A stretch of DNA of 64,000 bases from DAIPKP01 sp964545875 (GCA_964545875.1 CAZJHH010000002.1:124001-188000); one strand, 5' to 3'; shown: positions 1 to 9,322, counted from the first letter of the stretch. A program made the numbers and translations. The notes: generated by a model from the letters alone, not told the origin.

Positions 1-835
1 AGGCAAGGATCCCCTTCAAGGTTCCTTCAGCAGCTTTTTTCATGGCGGCGTTTACTTCCTCTGCCGTGGTGGGACGTTCAAGTTCCGTGGTGAGATCTAC
101 CACGGAAACGTTCGGCGTGGGAACCCGGAGAGCTCCTCCGTTGAGTTTCCCCTTCAACTCCGGAATAACGAGAGATATGGCCTTGGCGGCTCCCGTGGTG
201 GTGGGAATTATGGAAAGTGCCGCTGCCCTTCCCCTGCTGAGCTTGCTATGAGGGAAATCGAGAATTTTCTGATCGTTTGTGTAGGCGTGGGCAGTTGTCA
301 TAAGGCCTTTACGAATACCGAAGGTCTCATGGAGTACTTTGGCTACCGGGGCAAGGCAGTTGGTAGTACATGAAGCGTTGGATATAATATGATGTTCTCC
401 GGGGGAGTATTTTTCTTCGTTCACTCCCATGACAACGGTAATATCCTCATTTTTTGCGGGTGCTGAAATAAGAACCTTCTTCGCACCTCCTTGGATATGG
501 GCATGAGCTTTCTCTGCGTCCACAAAACGTCCCGTGGATTCGATGACGAGATCTACTCCCAGGTCTTTCCAGGGAAGCTTTGCTGGATCCGGCTCTGCAA
601 GGACGGCTATTTTTTCATTTTCAATAAGAAGATCCGTTCCCGAAAGGGCAACTTTCCCGGGGAAACGACGATGTACCGAGTCGAATTCGAAAAGATATGC
701 CAAGCTTTCAGGCGAAGAAAGGTCGTTTACCGCAGCTATGGAGAAGGTGTAGTTGGACTGTCTCTCAAAAAACGCCCTCAGGGCGAGCCGCCCTATTCTG
801 CCAAAACCGTTAATGCCAACTCGAATCTTTGTCAT
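1..835 (-). CDS. gapA: Glyceraldehyde-3-phosphate dehydrogenase, C-terminus cut by window edge
   Basis: Type I GAPDH, which oxidises and phosphorylates glyceraldehyde 3-phosphate with NAD(P) in glycolysis and runs in reverse in gluconeogenesis. The frame runs off the left edge, so only about 278 N-terminal codons are present. The NAD-binding motif INGFGRIGR lies at residues 8-16, and the catalytic-cysteine motif SNASCTTNC is present in mid-protein. The ATG at 835 is preceded by an AAAGGAGG ribosome site. It follows rapZ-yvcK-whiA but has its own promoter. Identification is secure. Confidence 0.97.
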   Translation of the reverse strand, partial: MTKIRVGINGFGRIGRLALRAFFERQSNYTFSIAAVNDLSSPESLAYLFEFDSVHRRFPGKVALSGTDLLIENEKIAVLAEPDPAKLPWKDLGVDLVIESTGRFVDAEKAHAHIQGGAKKVLISAPAKNEDITVVMGVNEEKYSPGEHHIISNASCTTNCLAPVAKVLHETFGIRKGLMTTAHAYTNDQKILDFPHSKLSRGRAAALSIIPTTTGAAKAISLVIPELKGKLNGGALRVPTPNVSVVDLTTELERPTTAEEVNAAMKKAAEGTLKGILA

Positions 836-929
836 GATTTTTCCTCCTTTAGCTCGCTAATTTTAAAATGTACCCTCTGATAGCATGGAGCATCACAAGG
901 TATGCACCACCATGTGCCGTTCTGTGGCT

Positions 930-958
930 ATTATCCTTGGAATGGCTTTATGAGGCAA
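930..958 (-). promoter_or_regulatory. Sigma-70-type promoter of gapA
   Basis: On the minus strand a -35 box TTGCCT (958-953) and a -10 box GATAAT (935-930) are separated by exactly 17 bases. They lie about 95 bases upstream of the gapA ATG and just downstream of the whiA stop, so gapA can be transcribed independently. Call is from sequence pattern only. Confidence 0.6.
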
Positions 959-990
959 GGGCAACAAGGAGAAACAAAAGGTTCCGGGAG

Positions 991-1896
991 TTATTTTTTC
1001 AAAAGGTTGGAAGAATTTTGGAGAACCAGCTTCTCAATCTTTTTAAGCCGGTATTCTACGGTGCTTTTGCTTACACTTTTTTTCATGGAGGTTCCAATTT
1101 CACGAAGACTCAAGGTAGGGTTTTCGATACGCAACGAAATGAGCTCCCCTATTTCGGGAGATAAAAATGCGTCCAAGCCGAGACGCTGAGCTTCTTTACA
1201 GAAAGCAATCTGATATTCCGAGGCTCGAAGCGTTTTCTTGATGTTTGCATTATCACAATTGACAATTTTATTTGCCTGGTTCCTCATGGAGCGAAGTACG
1301 GCTATTTCGTCGAAACGCAACGCCGTAAGAGGAAGTCGCAGGGTGACGAAAAAAGAGTAGATGGACTGAATTTCCCGTATCATAAGCTCTGCTTTGCCAT
1401 GTCGGATGCGGCAGAAAGTTCGTATGGTTTCTTCGGAGTTTTGAAGAAAGGTAATGATTTCGGGTATCAAAGGTGTTTCCGGAAGACGGATAAGAAGGTA
1501 ATAGCCATTTTGGGGAAAGTACTGCCTTCCTCCTCCCCCCCAGAGCCCTCCGAGCCATAGCGGGAATCGGCGACGCCCTTCTTGGAATATCTTTTGGTTA
1601 ATTTCATCAAGCTCTCGAAGTCTTTTTTCGGGGAAAGTGAAGGTAATTTTCTTTTTGTTTCCCTTTTCGGGAAGCAAAAGGTTTCCCGCGAAGGGCGTTT
1701 CCGATTCCCATTCCGATTGTGCCCAGAGTTTTTGGATACGACGATAAATCCATGGTCGGGAACTGACGATGTTTTCCGGCCTGTTCTTGGATGCGAGAGC
1801 CGTATAGATGCCCGCTATTTCGGTCTTTGCGGAAAGAGGGTTGTCTATGGAACGATGATTCCATTCGTCCCACATGAATTCGCTGTAATTTCTCAT
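991..1896 (-). CDS. whiA: WhiA-family DNA-binding protein
   Basis: Homologue of the WhiA/YvcL family, which combines a LAGLIDADG-like N-terminal region with a C-terminal helix-turn-helix and affects division and sporulation in Gram-positive bacteria. This 301-residue protein matches the family in length. Its C-terminal half has the conserved NxVNCDxANxxKT pattern and an HTH segment with LSLREIG and KSTVEYRLKKIE. The N-terminal half is divergent. The start overlaps the yvcK stop in an ATGA, so it is the last gene of a rapZ-yvcK-whiA operon. That family conservation of order supports the assignment. Confidence 0.9.
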   Translation of the reverse strand: MRNYSEFMWDEWNHRSIDNPLSAKTEIAGIYTALASKNRPENIVSSRPWIYRRIQKLWAQSEWESETPFAGNLLLPEKGNKKKITFTFPEKRLRELDEINQKIFQEGRRRFPLWLGGLWGGGGRQYFPQNGYYLLIRLPETPLIPEIITFLQNSEETIRTFCRIRHGKAELMIREIQSIYSFFVTLRLPLTALRFDEIAVLRSMRNQANKIVNCDNANIKKTLRASEYQIAFCKEAQRLGLDAFLSPEIGELISLRIENPTLSLREIGTSMKKSVSKSTVEYRLKKIEKLVLQNSSNLLKK

Positions 1897-3008
1897 ATTC
1901 CCCCGGGAGTAGTGTGCTTGTAGAGCCGAATGATTTCTTCCGCGAGTCGGTTGCTGTTATGTCGCAGAAGGTTGTCCCTTTCGATGGAGAGAAAGTCTCC
2001 CGCAATGCATACGTAGTCGGAAGAACGGGAGCTTTCTATAAGGGGAGTGGCTCCATCTCGACGGTACTTCTCTACAATGTCCTTTGGGATGCTCCCGTTA
2101 TTTGCAAAAACGTAATCCGGCCAACGCTCAAGAAGTTTGCGAATCCAGAAGATATGATCCTCGAAGGAAAGCCCTTCGGTTTCTCCGGGCTGGGTCATGA
2201 GGTTTGCCACGTAGATAACGGGGCTTTCCGACCTCCTCAGGGCTGTGGCTATCTCTGGCACCAGCAGGTTGGGAAGAACGCTCGTGAAGAGGCTTCCGGG
2301 ACCGAGTACGAGAATATCTGCTTTTTCAATGGCCTCAAGAATTTCCGGGAGAGGGGTCACATCCGAGGGTTCGAGCCAAATACGCCGGATTAAGGAACCT
2401 TCTTGGCTTATAGCAAGTTCCCCTCGAACAATCCGATGATCTTCGAGCTCGGCGGTAATTTGAATAGCCTCAGTGGTTACAGGAAGAACGCGCCCTCGGA
2501 TGGCGAGAAGGTTATTCATTTCCTCCACGGCGGTACGAAAATCCCCCGCAATTTCAGTGGCTGCAAGAAGTATGAGATTACCGAGATTATGACCCGAAAG
2601 TTCCCCTCTGTCAAATCTAAAGTTAAGGATGTTGTTCAGGTAATTATCGTCCTCTGCCAGGGCCACAATGCAGTTCCGGATATCCCCGGGAGGGAGCATA
2701 CCCCATTCTTGCCGGAGCCTTCCGGAGCTCCCTCCTTCATCGCTTACGGTTACTACTGCCGTAATGTTTCGGGTATAGCGTTTAAGTCCTCGCAAAAGAG
2801 TGGAAAGTCCGGTTCCTCCTCCAAGAGCGACTACATGAGGCCCCATGGAAAGGCGAAGATGTTGGGCGTGACGAATTTTCTCCTCTCTTTTCCGCAAGAG
2901 AGAAGCCATCCTCCGGCCTCCTCGCTGAAGATAGAGAGCGAAAAGGACTGCGCTTCCGAGAAGCCCCGCAAGAATACCGAGAAAAAAATCGCTCCATGGG
3001 CTACTCAC
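1893..3008 (-). CDS. yvcK: YvcK/CofD-family gluconeogenesis factor with N-terminal membrane segment
   Basis: YvcK-family protein (371 residues), known to bind UDP-sugars and to be needed for cell shape and growth on gluconeogenic carbon. The nucleotide-binding GGGTG motif is at residues 63-67, followed by the VSDEGGSSGRLR and PPGDIRNC motifs. One hydrophobic helix at residues 8-27 suggests membrane tethering. Translation starts at a GTG (3008) with an AGGAGG seven bases upstream, and the GTGA overlaps the rapZ stop. Co-location with rapZ and whiA is the usual arrangement. Confidence 0.93.
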   Translation of the reverse strand: MSSPWSDFFLGILAGLLGSAVLFALYLQRGGRRMASLLRKREEKIRHAQHLRLSMGPHVVALGGGTGLSTLLRGLKRYTRNITAVVTVSDEGGSSGRLRQEWGMLPPGDIRNCIVALAEDDNYLNNILNFRFDRGELSGHNLGNLILLAATEIAGDFRTAVEEMNNLLAIRGRVLPVTTEAIQITAELEDHRIVRGELAISQEGSLIRRIWLEPSDVTPLPEILEAIEKADILVLGPGSLFTSVLPNLLVPEIATALRRSESPVIYVANLMTQPGETEGLSFEDHIFWIRKLLERWPDYVFANNGSIPKDIVEKYRRDGATPLIESSRSSDYVCIAGDFLSIERDNLLRHNSNRLAEEIIRLYKHTTPGGI

Positions 3009-3919
3009 GAATATTCCTCCTTGTCGATATCCCTATGAAGAACTCGCACAGGAATTTTACAGGAAAAGAAATACTCTTTCATTTTTTCAACCACCGCTAC
3101 GGATCGATGACGTCCTCCAGTGCATCCCACGGCGATATGAATGAGGCTTTTTCCCTTGGTAAGGTAGTAAGGAAGGACGCTATTTACCAGAGAACATGCG
3201 GCATCAAGGAAAATTTTTGCCTCGGGGTACTGAAAGACGAATTCCTGAACGGGAGTGTCTTTTCCGGTGAAGTAACGCAACGTGTCATAGTAGAAGGGGT
3301 TTGGCAGAAAACGTACGTCGAAAAGGTAATTACAATTTTCCGGTAATCCATATTTGAATCCGAAGGAGGATAATTCCAGGGAGTAGGAGTGTTCGGGATC
3401 TGCAAGAATTTCGTTGGTGATCACACTCTGGAGCTTCTGAATAGAAAGCGCCGATGTGTCTACAACCCTGTCCGCCAAGGCCTTTAAGGGGGCAAGAAGC
3501 TGTCGTTCCTGCCGAATTGCCTCAAGCAGGGAGAATCCTCGAAAGGGGTGCTGTCTCCGAGTGGTTTCGTATCGGTCAAGAATTTTCTGATCCTCCGCAT
3601 CAAAAAAGAGGATGGTGGTTTTTTTGATTTGCGAGCGGATTTCGTGAACCACGAGAGGAATTTTTTCAAAAGAAACGTCTCCCCGGACATCAATTCCCGC
3701 AGCCACGCCTTTTTCCAGGGCACCTTTGTGATGCTGCAGAATGTCGATGAGTTGGAGCAAAAGGGCAGGGGGAATATTGTCTATAACAAAAAAACCATGA
3801 TCCTCGAACATGTTGAGAGCCGTGGATTTTCCGCTGCCGGAAATGCCCGTGACGATGAAAAACCGGGGAATTTTTGAAATGCCCTCTTCCGAAGGTTCGA
3901 GTGTCTCATGAATGGTCAT
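3005..3919 (-). CDS. rapZ: RapZ/YvcJ-family nucleotide-binding protein
   Basis: P-loop NTPase of the RapZ (YvcJ/YhbJ) family. In E. coli RapZ is an RNase E adaptor controlling amino-sugar synthesis; the role here is unproven. From the ATG at 3919 the protein has 304 residues with a Walker A motif GISGSGKS at residues 25-32 and the C-terminal GCTGGRHRSV motif typical of the family. The frame stays open upstream to 4003, but a GGGGAG ribosome site eight bases before 3919 and the normal family N-terminus favour this start. It overlaps the end of the preceding Mog-like gene by 14 bases. Confidence 0.93.
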   Translation of the reverse strand: MTIHETLEPSEEGISKIPRFFIVTGISGSGKSTALNMFEDHGFFVIDNIPPALLLQLIDILQHHKGALEKGVAAGIDVRGDVSFEKIPLVVHEIRSQIKKTTILFFDAEDQKILDRYETTRRQHPFRGFSLLEAIRQERQLLAPLKALADRVVDTSALSIQKLQSVITNEILADPEHSYSLELSSFGFKYGLPENCNYLFDVRFLPNPFYYDTLRYFTGKDTPVQEFVFQYPEAKIFLDAACSLVNSVLPYYLTKGKSLIHIAVGCTGGRHRSVAVVEKMKEYFFSCKIPVRVLHRDIDKEEYS

Positions 3920-4745
3920 GACCACACTCCCCTCCCCATCCTTGAGCGATTTCCACAGCGTGTCGCAGCGCAGGAGCCACTGCGGTAACGCACTCCAGTG
4001 CACCCCGCCGACTTCCGGGGAGGCAAAGGAGAAGGGCTTTTTTTCTCAAGACGCCTAATCCTCTGGAAAGAATAGATCGGCGGTTTCTTTCTGCGGAACT
4101 GAGGCGCATGTATTCTCCAATTCCCGGAATTATCTTTTCGCCTATTTCGAGGAGAACTTCGGGAGTAACGTCTCGAGACGAAAGGCCAGTCCCTCCTGTA
4201 AGGAGAATGAGATGACACGGATCATCATGCTCTGCCCAATCCAGGAGAACCTCGCGGATTTTTTCCTTTTCGTCGGGTACGATGATGCTCCGAGATACTT
4301 CTACTCCGAGTCTCTTAAGAAATACCCCGAGGGCCGGTCCCGAAGTGTCCTGACGCTCACCCCGGCTTCCCTTATCGCTAACGGTAACAACGCCTCCCTT
4401 GAGGGGAGGGAGAAAGCGAAGATATGAAGATATTTCCAAGGATACCTCTCGAAAAAGGGATACTTCAATTGCCTCCGAGGTTGTTCTCGTTACTTTTCCC
4501 CAACAGTCATGGTCTTTGCGATGCGTGACATACCAGCCTTGTTGCGGTAATTCTCCGGGAGATAGGGTGATTTCATGAAGCTTTTCGGAGGGTGGGAAAT
4601 TTCTTTCTTTTCGAGGAAAGGAAAAAAACAGTTTTTCTTCTCTCTCCGCAGAAGGCGCAGAAAGGTGAATTTCCGGGAGGGACTCTCCCTCGAAGGAATC
4701 ACGAATTTTCAAAATCCGGAACATCCGGGTTTTCATGGTATTCAT
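3906..4745 (-). CDS. MogA/MoaB-like molybdopterin adenylyltransferase with extra N-terminal domain
   Basis: The C-terminal 160 residues are a Mog/MoaB domain with VTVSDKGSRGERQDTSGP at its start and TGGTGLSSRDVTPE, the signature that binds molybdopterin and ATP during MPT-AMP formation. Normal MogA/MoaB proteins are 160-195 residues. This one has 279 from the ATG at 4745, with about 117 unrecognised residues in front. The start overlaps moaC by 47 bases; the frame is open further upstream, and ATGs at 4736 and 4724 are alternatives. It is the last molybdenum-cofactor gene before rapZ. Confidence 0.85.
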   Translation of the reverse strand: MNTMKTRMFRILKIRDSFEGESLPEIHLSAPSAEREEKLFFSFPRKERNFPPSEKLHEITLSPGELPQQGWYVTHRKDHDCWGKVTRTTSEAIEVSLFREVSLEISSYLRFLPPLKGGVVTVSDKGSRGERQDTSGPALGVFLKRLGVEVSRSIIVPDEKEKIREVLLDWAEHDDPCHLILLTGGTGLSSRDVTPEVLLEIGEKIIPGIGEYMRLSSAERNRRSILSRGLGVLRKKALLLCLPGSRRGALECVTAVAPALRHAVEIAQGWGGECGHDHS

Positions 4746-5205
4746 AGGTTCCACTCTTTCCCCCTGATTTTCGAAGCAAACGAATAGGGCCGATGGACAT
4801 TCCTTTATCGATGCCCTTGCACATATCATATACCGTAAGGGCTGCCACGGAAACCGCTGTAAGAGCTTCCATTTCCACTCCCGTGGTTTCTTGGGCCTTT
4901 ACGGAAGCTACAATACGTACTCTCCGGCATTCCGGATGCATTTCACACAGTACCCGTACTCCTGAGAGCATAATGGTATGACAAAGAGGAATGAGTTCGG
5001 GTGTTTTCTTTGCTCCCATGATCCCTGCGGTTTCCGCTATGGAGAGTACGTCTCCTTTCTGGATTTCTCTGTTTTCCAGAACCTTCCAAAGATGTTCGGG
5101 AAAGGTTATCCATCCCTCTGCAAGAGCTTCCCGAAGATTTTTTTTCTTTTCCGACACATCCACCATGAGGGGATGCCCTTGTTTATCCAGATGAGTAAAC
5201 GGCAT
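4699..5205 (-). CDS. moaC: Cyclic pyranopterin monophosphate synthase MoaC
   Basis: MoaC converts the MoaA product 3',8-cyclo-7,8-dihydro-GTP into cyclic pyranopterin monophosphate, the first committed pterin of molybdenum cofactor. At 168 residues it matches the family. Conserved segments seen are MVDVSEK near the N-terminus, IPLCHTIML, and the C-terminal MEALTAVSVAALTVYDMCK block. It lies three bases after moaA, clearly co-transcribed with it. Confidence 0.96.
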   Translation of the reverse strand: MPFTHLDKQGHPLMVDVSEKKKNLREALAEGWITFPEHLWKVLENREIQKGDVLSIAETAGIMGAKKTPELIPLCHTIMLSGVRVLCEMHPECRRVRIVASVKAQETTGVEMEALTAVSVAALTVYDMCKGIDKGMSIGPIRLLRKSGGKSGTYEYHENPDVPDFENS

Positions 5206-5208
5206 TAT

Positions 5209-6183
5209 TTAGCCTCCTATGGAAGACATGTGGCAATGTCCGAGATTCGTCATTTTTTGCCAGGTTTCAGGTTTCGCCATGAGAGCCTCTTTCATGACAA
5301 GCCAGACCATGGCATTGTTTTTGGCAGCTACCGCTTCTTTTAGCGAAAAGAGGGTGTCCGAGAAAAGACAGGGTTTCACTTCTCCCGAGGCGGTAATGCG
5401 GAGGCGATTACAGGTGTCGCAAAAATGATGAGATACCGCCGCGATGATTCCTACCTTTTGTCCGGTTCCGGGGTTGATGAAATACTCTGCCGGTCCCGCA
5501 CTGTGATCACTTTTACCAAGAAGTTCCCAGGAAGAAGAGTCTGGAAGGGCCTTGAAAATTTCTTCAGAAGGACAGAAAGAATCTTTTCCCCAAACATGGT
5601 TATCCAGAGGCATAAACTCGATAAATCGAAGAGTAAGCCCTTCTTCTCGGGCAAAATCCAGAAGATCCCCGATTTCATCATCATTGAACCCTCGCATAAG
5701 TACCGTATTTATTTTAACGGAGAGGTCTTCCTGTCGAGCTGCGCGGATTCCTTTCAAAACCTTGTCAAGAGAACCGCAACGGGTAATTTCCCGAAATTTC
5801 TCTGGGTTCAAAGTATCAAGGCTCACGTTTATTCCTGAAATGGAGAGCTCTCGAAGCCTGGAGGCATGTTCTTCAAGGAAATGGCCGTTGGTGGTAATCG
5901 TAAAGTGCATTTCTTCGAGAGTTTCTCTGGCTTGGGCGAGAAATTCCATAAAACCCTTACGGACAAAAACCTCTCCTCCGGTGAAGCGAACTTTTTTTAT
6001 TCCCATCTCCCTGAAGGAGCGAAGAAGAAAAAGCACGTCTTCATACGGAAGAATATCCTTATGTTCCATAAGAGGAATTCCTTCGGGGGGCATACAGTAT
6101 TGGCAACGGTAGTTGCATCGGTCAGTAAGGGAAAAGCGAATGTACGTGATGTGGCGTCCCCGTTTATCTGTTAATTGTTCCAT
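5209..6183 (-). CDS. moaA: GTP 3',8-cyclase MoaA (radical SAM)
   Basis: Radical SAM enzyme that cyclises GTP in the first step of molybdenum-cofactor synthesis. The ATG at 6183 gives 324 residues. The N-terminal SAM cluster is CNYRCQYC (Cys23, Cys27, Cys30), the second cluster is formed by CDTCNRLR and the following KPCLF cysteine, and the protein ends in the functional Gly-Gly tail. The frame is open 78 codons further upstream, but that part lies inside moeA-PBP and resembles no MoaA. The start overlaps the upstream gene by 13 bases. Confidence 0.96.
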   Translation of the reverse strand: MEQLTDKRGRHITYIRFSLTDRCNYRCQYCMPPEGIPLMEHKDILPYEDVLFLLRSFREMGIKKVRFTGGEVFVRKGFMEFLAQARETLEEMHFTITTNGHFLEEHASRLRELSISGINVSLDTLNPEKFREITRCGSLDKVLKGIRAARQEDLSVKINTVLMRGFNDDEIGDLLDFAREEGLTLRFIEFMPLDNHVWGKDSFCPSEEIFKALPDSSSWELLGKSDHSAGPAEYFINPGTGQKVGIIAAVSHHFCDTCNRLRITASGEVKPCLFSDTLFSLKEAVAAKNNAMVWLVMKEALMAKPETWQKMTNLGHCHMSSIGG

Positions 6184-8093
6184 CGATAGCCTCCAAGTCG
6201 GTCCACCGCACTCCTCCACTGGGGATCTTCGGTGGTTTTCAGAAATGCCCGGATTCCCGGATGCGACATATGCCTCTGGGGAATGAGAATTTCGAAAGGC
6301 TCTTCGCAAAGAGGAATAAAATCGAGGGAAAAGAAGTCCGCAGCAGCCTTGATGCCGATCATGGCCTGGATTTCTCCTCCTGCGATCATGGCTGCTCCGT
6401 GAACATGGCCCGAGCAAAGATGTTCATACCCTCGTATTTCCCCAGCAGATATACGATGTTTTTTTAAAAGCATGTCGAGAAGAGAGCGTGTGCCGGTTCC
6501 TATCTGGCGATTGACAATGGAGATTTCCTCCCGGGAAAAATCTTCTATCGTCTTGATTCCCAAAGGATTTCCCGATGCCACGATGATTCCCTGGGAACGC
6601 CAGTAAAGAATGGTGCGAAACATGTCCTTCAGCTCAAGCTGATCAATGAAAGGAGTGTTGTATTCTCCGGTTTCGGGATTCACAAGGTGTGTAGCGCCAA
6701 GATGTGCCTCGTTTCGTTTCAATGCCGCAAGGCCCCCGAGGCTTCCCGAGGATCGTACCAGGAGCTCCGCTCCGTAGCAAGGTATCCTTCCCTGGATAAG
6801 ATCAATTCCAGGGTCGTTTGAGCCCTGGTAGAGTATTTTAGCAGATCCTAGGGAGTCTTTTTTTATCCAGACATCCAGAGAGTCATTTTTTTGAAGTTCG
6901 TAGGTCTCCTCCGGGAGAACCGCTATTCCTTCAGCTTCTGCCATGGAACGGAGGGAACTTGACCCGGATCGAAGAGGAAGGGCATAAAGAGTGTCATCGA
7001 TGGATACAGTGCGAACTCGTAGCCACTCCAGAACTCCTCTTGAAGAAGAATAGGGAGTGAGAAGAACGGTTTTTTTCTTTCCCCGAGGGAACAGGGATTC
7101 CAGAAATGTAGCGCTTTCGAAAGAGCCCGTGTCCATGAGGCTTACCAGGGGATAAAGCAATCCCCATAGGGTCACCATAGTAGACATGGGAAATCCTGGA
7201 AGCCCTAGTACGGGAGTTCCCTTAATGGCGCCTAGGATTGCCGGGCGTCCCGGCTTTGTCCGTACTCCCTGGAAAAGCACCGTTCCCAGGTTTTCAAGAA
7301 TTTCCAAGGTGTGGTCTCTTTTTCCTTTAGCGGTTCCTGCACCTATGAGAACAATATCCGAACTCTCCAGAATCTTGAGAATTGCTTTTTCGATATCCTG
7401 AGCATGGTCGTTCACAGAAGGAGAAAGGTGTACGGAGACTCCCCACGGAAGCAGTGTTTTCTCCACCAGAAGGGAATTGGTGTTTACGACCTTTCCAGGG
7501 GAAGGATCCGAGGAAAGCCAGGCTTGAGGCGAGAGAAGTTCTTCTCCTGTGGGGATATAGGTGATTTGAAGAGGACGAAGAATTTCTACCGAAGAAATTC
7601 CTGCGGCAAGAAAAAGGCATGCCATTTCCGGAGTCACCATCTCCCGTTCTCTTCCGAGGAGATTCCCCTTAGATGTATCTTCTCCAATAGTTCGAATATG
7701 TTCCCAAGGATGAACCGGTTCGTGAATCAAAATGGTCTTTGCATTTTCCCCATAGGAGATGTCTTCTACCATAACCACGGTGTTGAAGGGCTCCGGTATG
7801 GGGGATCCCGTGTTTACCCACTGGTATTGAGAAGGTTCGAGGCTTTTGGGTCTTCTCGGAGTAGCGCCTATGGATTCCGCTGCTTTAAAGGCAAATCCAT
7901 CCACTGCCGATGCGTGATAGTGTGGGATATTATTTCTTGCGACAACCGGAGCGGCTAAAATAGCTCCGGAAGCGTCCTGGGTGTCCCGAAGAACCTTTCG
8001 ATCTGCTCTGGAAAAGAATCCCTCATTGTAGGCCGCTCTCATGAGCTCCCAAGCTTCTCCTAGAGAAACATGGGTTTTGTACGTTTTTACCAT
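6171..8093 (-). CDS. MoeA fused to a periplasmic-binding-protein-like (LysR-substrate/ModA-type) domain
   Basis: Residues 1 to about 410 form a MoeA-type molybdopterin molybdenumtransferase, with SAVDGFAF, KPGRPAILG and GLPGFPMS motifs. MoeA inserts molybdate into adenylated molybdopterin. Residues about 415-640 look like a type 2 periplasmic-binding-protein domain: they begin with a GSNDPGIDL strand and contain the IGTGTRSLLDMLL segment seen in such fusions. Domain pairs like this are known in anaerobes, where the extra domain may sense oxyanions or cofactor intermediates. It overlaps both neighbours (moeA and moaA), so the operon is translationally coupled. Confidence 0.9.
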   Translation of the reverse strand: MVKTYKTHVSLGEAWELMRAAYNEGFFSRADRKVLRDTQDASGAILAAPVVARNNIPHYHASAVDGFAFKAAESIGATPRRPKSLEPSQYQWVNTGSPIPEPFNTVVMVEDISYGENAKTILIHEPVHPWEHIRTIGEDTSKGNLLGREREMVTPEMACLFLAAGISSVEILRPLQITYIPTGEELLSPQAWLSSDPSPGKVVNTNSLLVEKTLLPWGVSVHLSPSVNDHAQDIEKAILKILESSDIVLIGAGTAKGKRDHTLEILENLGTVLFQGVRTKPGRPAILGAIKGTPVLGLPGFPMSTMVTLWGLLYPLVSLMDTGSFESATFLESLFPRGKKKTVLLTPYSSSRGVLEWLRVRTVSIDDTLYALPLRSGSSSLRSMAEAEGIAVLPEETYELQKNDSLDVWIKKDSLGSAKILYQGSNDPGIDLIQGRIPCYGAELLVRSSGSLGGLAALKRNEAHLGATHLVNPETGEYNTPFIDQLELKDMFRTILYWRSQGIIVASGNPLGIKTIEDFSREEISIVNRQIGTGTRSLLDMLLKKHRISAGEIRGYEHLCSGHVHGAAMIAGGEIQAMIGIKAAADFFSLDFIPLCEEPFEILIPQRHMSHPGIRAFLKTTEDPQWRSAVDRLGGYRWNN

Positions 8094-9322
8094 AGTAGGA
8101 CCTCCACGGAATCTCCCTTGCGAAGTGTTTCTTCATGCTCCTTAAGGACCACGAATCCTGCCATTTTTCGAAGAGCCGATATGTACCCCGATCGGGATAG
8201 CTTAGGAAGCGCGTCGCCTGAAGAGGTAAATGTGCAGGGGATAAATTCCTCCACTCCCGTCTTTCCCACCAAATCTTCGGCAAGTCGAGCCGTTACAGCG
8301 GCATGAAAGAGTTCCTCCATGCCAAGCATGGATCGAAGCAAGGGAAGTACCACCGCTATCATAACTACCATGCACGAGAAGGGATGCCCCGGAAGGCCGA
8401 AGGCAATTTTTTTCTTTTTCCGATCCCCCCCGATAAGGGTGGGTTTGCCAGGTTTTATGTTTATGCCGTGCACGAGAAGTCCTGGGGAAGAAAGGGTTTC
8501 CCGAAAAAGTTTTTCGCAAAAATCCCGGGTACTTACGGAGGAGCCTCCGCTGATGAAAATAAAATCGTTTTCCTCCAGAGCTGCGGAAAAACCTTTTTTG
8601 AGAAGAGAAAAGTCGTCCGGAAGAACTCCATAATAGGTGCATGTACATCCCCACTCCTCCAAGAGAGCGTGCAATGCCCATCCGTTCGCATCCCTAACGC
8701 ATCCCCTGGGAAGTTCAGGAGTATCCACCGACCGGATCTCGTCACCGGTACTGATAATGCCCGCCTTGATGGTGGCAGCGGGGATATGGGTGTATCCACC
8801 TGATGCAAGAAGTCCTACGTTTGTGAAATCGATCCGCTCTCCCCGAGAAAGAATCGGCGTATTTCGGGGGATTTCTTCTCCCTGAGAAACGATATAATTC
8901 CCCGGAGGAGTGCTTGAGCGTAGTTCAATAATATTGCCTATTCGCTGGATTTCCTCCTCCATGACCACAGAATCGAAACCAGGAGGGATCTCTCCTCCCG
9001 TGTAGACACGGACTGCGGTTCCCGGAAAGCCTCTTTCTTGAGCGGGGGCTCCCATGGGAACCTCTCCGGTGACGGTAAGAAAAACCGGGGAGGAAGAAGA
9101 GACTCCCTGGGTATCCGAACTCGTCACGGCATACCCATCCCGGAGGCTCCTTGAAAAAGGCGGATAGTCCAGAGGAGAAAGGAGATCTCGGGCTATTCTT
9201 TTTCCAAAAGCCTGGGAGAGAGGAAGATTTTCTGAAGATATATCCCAGGGAAAAGAGAGGGAGGAAGATATCAGAGAAAAGACGCTTCTCCTTGAAGAGA
9301 GGGTTTTCAGAACTTCTGACAT
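8087..9322 (-). CDS. moeA: Molybdopterin molybdenumtransferase MoeA
   Basis: Stand-alone MoeA of 411 residues, the usual length. It carries SLRDGYAV, ISTGDEI, SGGSSVSTRD, KPGKPTLIG and GLPGHPFS, covering the MoaB/MogA-like domain and the flanking dimer regions. It is the first gene of the molybdenum-cofactor operon and overlaps the MoeA-PBP fusion by seven bases. Two MoeA-type proteins in one operon may handle molybdenum and tungsten, or two cofactor forms; that is inference. Confidence 0.94.
   Translation of the reverse strand: MSEVLKTLSSRRSVFSLISSSLSFPWDISSENLPLSQAFGKRIARDLLSPLDYPPFSRSLRDGYAVTSSDTQGVSSSSPVFLTVTGEVPMGAPAQERGFPGTAVRVYTGGEIPPGFDSVVMEEEIQRIGNIIELRSSTPPGNYIVSQGEEIPRNTPILSRGERIDFTNVGLLASGGYTHIPAATIKAGIISTGDEIRSVDTPELPRGCVRDANGWALHALLEEWGCTCTYYGVLPDDFSLLKKGFSAALEENDFIFISGGSSVSTRDFCEKLFRETLSSPGLLVHGINIKPGKPTLIGGDRKKKKIAFGLPGHPFSCMVVMIAVVLPLLRSMLGMEELFHAAVTARLAEDLVGKTGVEEFIPCTFTSSGDALPKLSRSGYISALRKMAGFVVLKEHEETLRKGDSVEVLLW

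Noticed and set aside
5209..6417. MoaA with a 78-residue N-terminal extension
   Set aside because: The extension lies inside the upstream MoeA-PBP gene and matches no MoaA; the ATG at 6183 gives the normal enzyme.
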